Of a DNA stretch of 64,000 nucleotides, positions 62,541-64,000 are shown one piece after another. The stretch is from Eopsaltria australis (lineage: Eukaryota; Chordata; Aves; Passeriformes; Petroicidae). Both the position numbers and the translations under genes were made by a program. The stretch lies in contig JAVTVJ010000452.1 in the NCBI GenBank assembly GCA_034509425.1, forward strand, positions 372,001 to 436,000. The letters are read 5' to 3'. The notes beneath the pieces were generated by a model that was not told where the DNA came from, did not search any database, and saw only the letters and a program-made list of their open reading frames with translations. How positions within the stretch are numbered: position 1 is the first letter of the stretch; each line of letters starts with the position of its first letter.

Positions 62541-64000
62541 TCTTCAAAGGCTCATGAACCAAACCTCCATGCAGTACAGATTAATAGAATTTTGGATATT
62601 TTTCTTAACCATTTTTATGTGATTATTAGAGATGTACAAGCTGTTTTACATACTGTAGGATGGAAACTGGTTAGAGGAACGTAAGCTAAGGCACAAACCC
62701 AAGACAAGTCTATCTGCTTTTCTGAAAATTATTGCCTATTGTAATCAACATAACTTTTATAGTAGGAACGTCTTCCACGTGTCAGCTAATACAGACTAAA
62801 TGATTCCTTTCTGCAGTTTTTGGGTTCAGGTCCATGCAAGTCAGTCAAATCCCATTATTGCATGCAGATGCTGAAAATTCTGCTGGTCACAGTGCTCTGC
62901 AGTCTCATTTTTCATCCTGTTTATGCCGACTCAGAATGTAAGCATAAAAAGACTTCAAGTGAGTCAAGATATACAAATTCTAGCCACAATGTGTAATTGG
63001 ACCGCAGTCTGACCAAGTGGACAAAATTTTACACTAGGAAAAGAAATTAAAGGATAATAGTCATTTCCACAGGGTGCACAAAGAAGAAATGAACAGAGCA
63101 TGATGTTGGTTAACCCCTGCAGAACTCATCCCTAATCCAGAACAAATATAGAATAATTCCTCTTACCTAATCAGTCTTCTAACTCCACAAAATGACATCA
63201 AATACTTCTCTTCATCCTGTCATCTCTTCAGACCCATCTTTCCTCCTCTAAAGCAGGAAACAGTAATGTGAATTCTGGAGGCCCGAACAATTTCACATGT
63301 ATTTTGTTCCACTGTAGAACCTAAAAGTTTGGTTTTGTTGCATTTTTCCTTGCAACTTGCTTATCAGTAAGAACAAGCATGACAAATTCATCCTGTATTC
63401 ATTATTAGATATAATCATATTCTATAAATTTGGGCTATCTTAGCAAGTAGAAGTACTGTCATATCTCCCAGACACTGTCAAGTATTAAATACTTATAAAT
63501 AGACTTTTTTCACATTATTGAATTGTTGCAGTATATGTACTGTGATTTCTATGTATTTCTTTGAAATAAGGGGGAAATCTGTATTTCCTACAAGAAATAC
63601 AATCTGCAAAATTCACTACCACTAGCTCCTGCTTATACTCTTACAGTCAGTGCTTTGCTCACAAATTCTCCATTTTCCCTGTAAAATGTCTCAGTGCAGG
63701 AAGGCAGGTCTTGGTCATCCAGAATGATTTCAGTGAACGACTGAAGGAAAGGTCAAACCAGAAGAAACTTTTGGGGGGACTAGGAAGGAGATGGATAAAC
63801 AAAGAACCAGAATGAGCTGGATCTTATTACAAGCAGTTGATCTGATGGGCTCTCTCATCAGGCCTGCTGAACATTGCTATGGTCCCTACACAGAGCAGCA
63901 CCTCCCTTCCCAAAGACCCCCCAAAAAAATTGATCTTGAAATCTTTTTTAAAACCCCAAGAGGTTGCTGAGATGCTTAATTCACGTCATATACAATTTTG
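62541..64000. other. Unique non-coding stretch to the window end
   Basis: No exon or named repeat recognised. A G-rich patch (ttggggggactagg) lies near 63771-63784. Nothing else stands out. Confidence 0.5.

Overview
The window looks like 64 kb of nuclear DNA from a sauropsid vertebrate, most likely a bird. The evidence is the CR1-type LINE remnants (RT-like protein matches and a 3' end with the ATTCTATG octamer repeat), very old MIR/L2-like fragments, marked CpG scarcity, generally low repeat density and AT-rich sequence. There are no bacterial-style operons, no closely packed genes and no CRISPR array. I found no protein-coding exon, tRNA, rRNA or snRNA gene that I can defend. The longest open frames (up to about 170 codons) have no recognisable domains, and several run through simple repeats. 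The window is best read as a gene desert or the inside of a very long intron.

Layout. 1-660 is the body of a CR1 LINE on the minus strand, cut by the window start. 660-14,000 is mostly unique AT-rich DNA with an L2/MIR-like tail (3274-3373), an A48 run (5421-5468) and a MIR-like fragment (6093-6172). 14,000-28,900 is unique sequence with purine- and pyrimidine-rich patches, two more MIR-like fragments, two pieces resembling amniote-wide dispersed repeats, a 13-bp perfect stem-loop (22224-22274) and two RFX X-box-like sites. 28,975-29,400 is a GC-raised block with a strong TATA box that may be an LTR remnant. 29,400-39,780 is almost repeat-free. 39,780-40,750 is an ancient CR1/L3-like reverse transcriptase fragment on the minus strand. 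41,213-41,720 has a compact gene-like arrangement (TATA box, strong-context ATG, 102-codon frame, splice-acceptor-like site, AATAAA plus GT-rich tail) with no recognised product. 42-47.3 kb has a MIR copy, T/G- and A/T-rich tracts and two further CR1 pieces. 49,640-49,850 is an unusual CpG-containing GC-rich island. 50,835-50,964 is a 130-bp near-perfect palindrome with no spacer. 51,774-51,807 is a perfect 16-bp hairpin. 56,904-57,083 is a large TTTC microsatellite. 58,171-58,268 is a decayed inverted repeat with a second hairpin nested in one arm.

There is no set of genes working together here. The most interesting objects are the palindromes (above all 50,835-50,964), the gene-like unit at 41.2-41.7 kb and the CpG island-like block at 49.6 kb. 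I did not find a convincing new biological system. Repeat assignments rest on remembered family consensus patterns compared by eye, so their boundaries are approximate.
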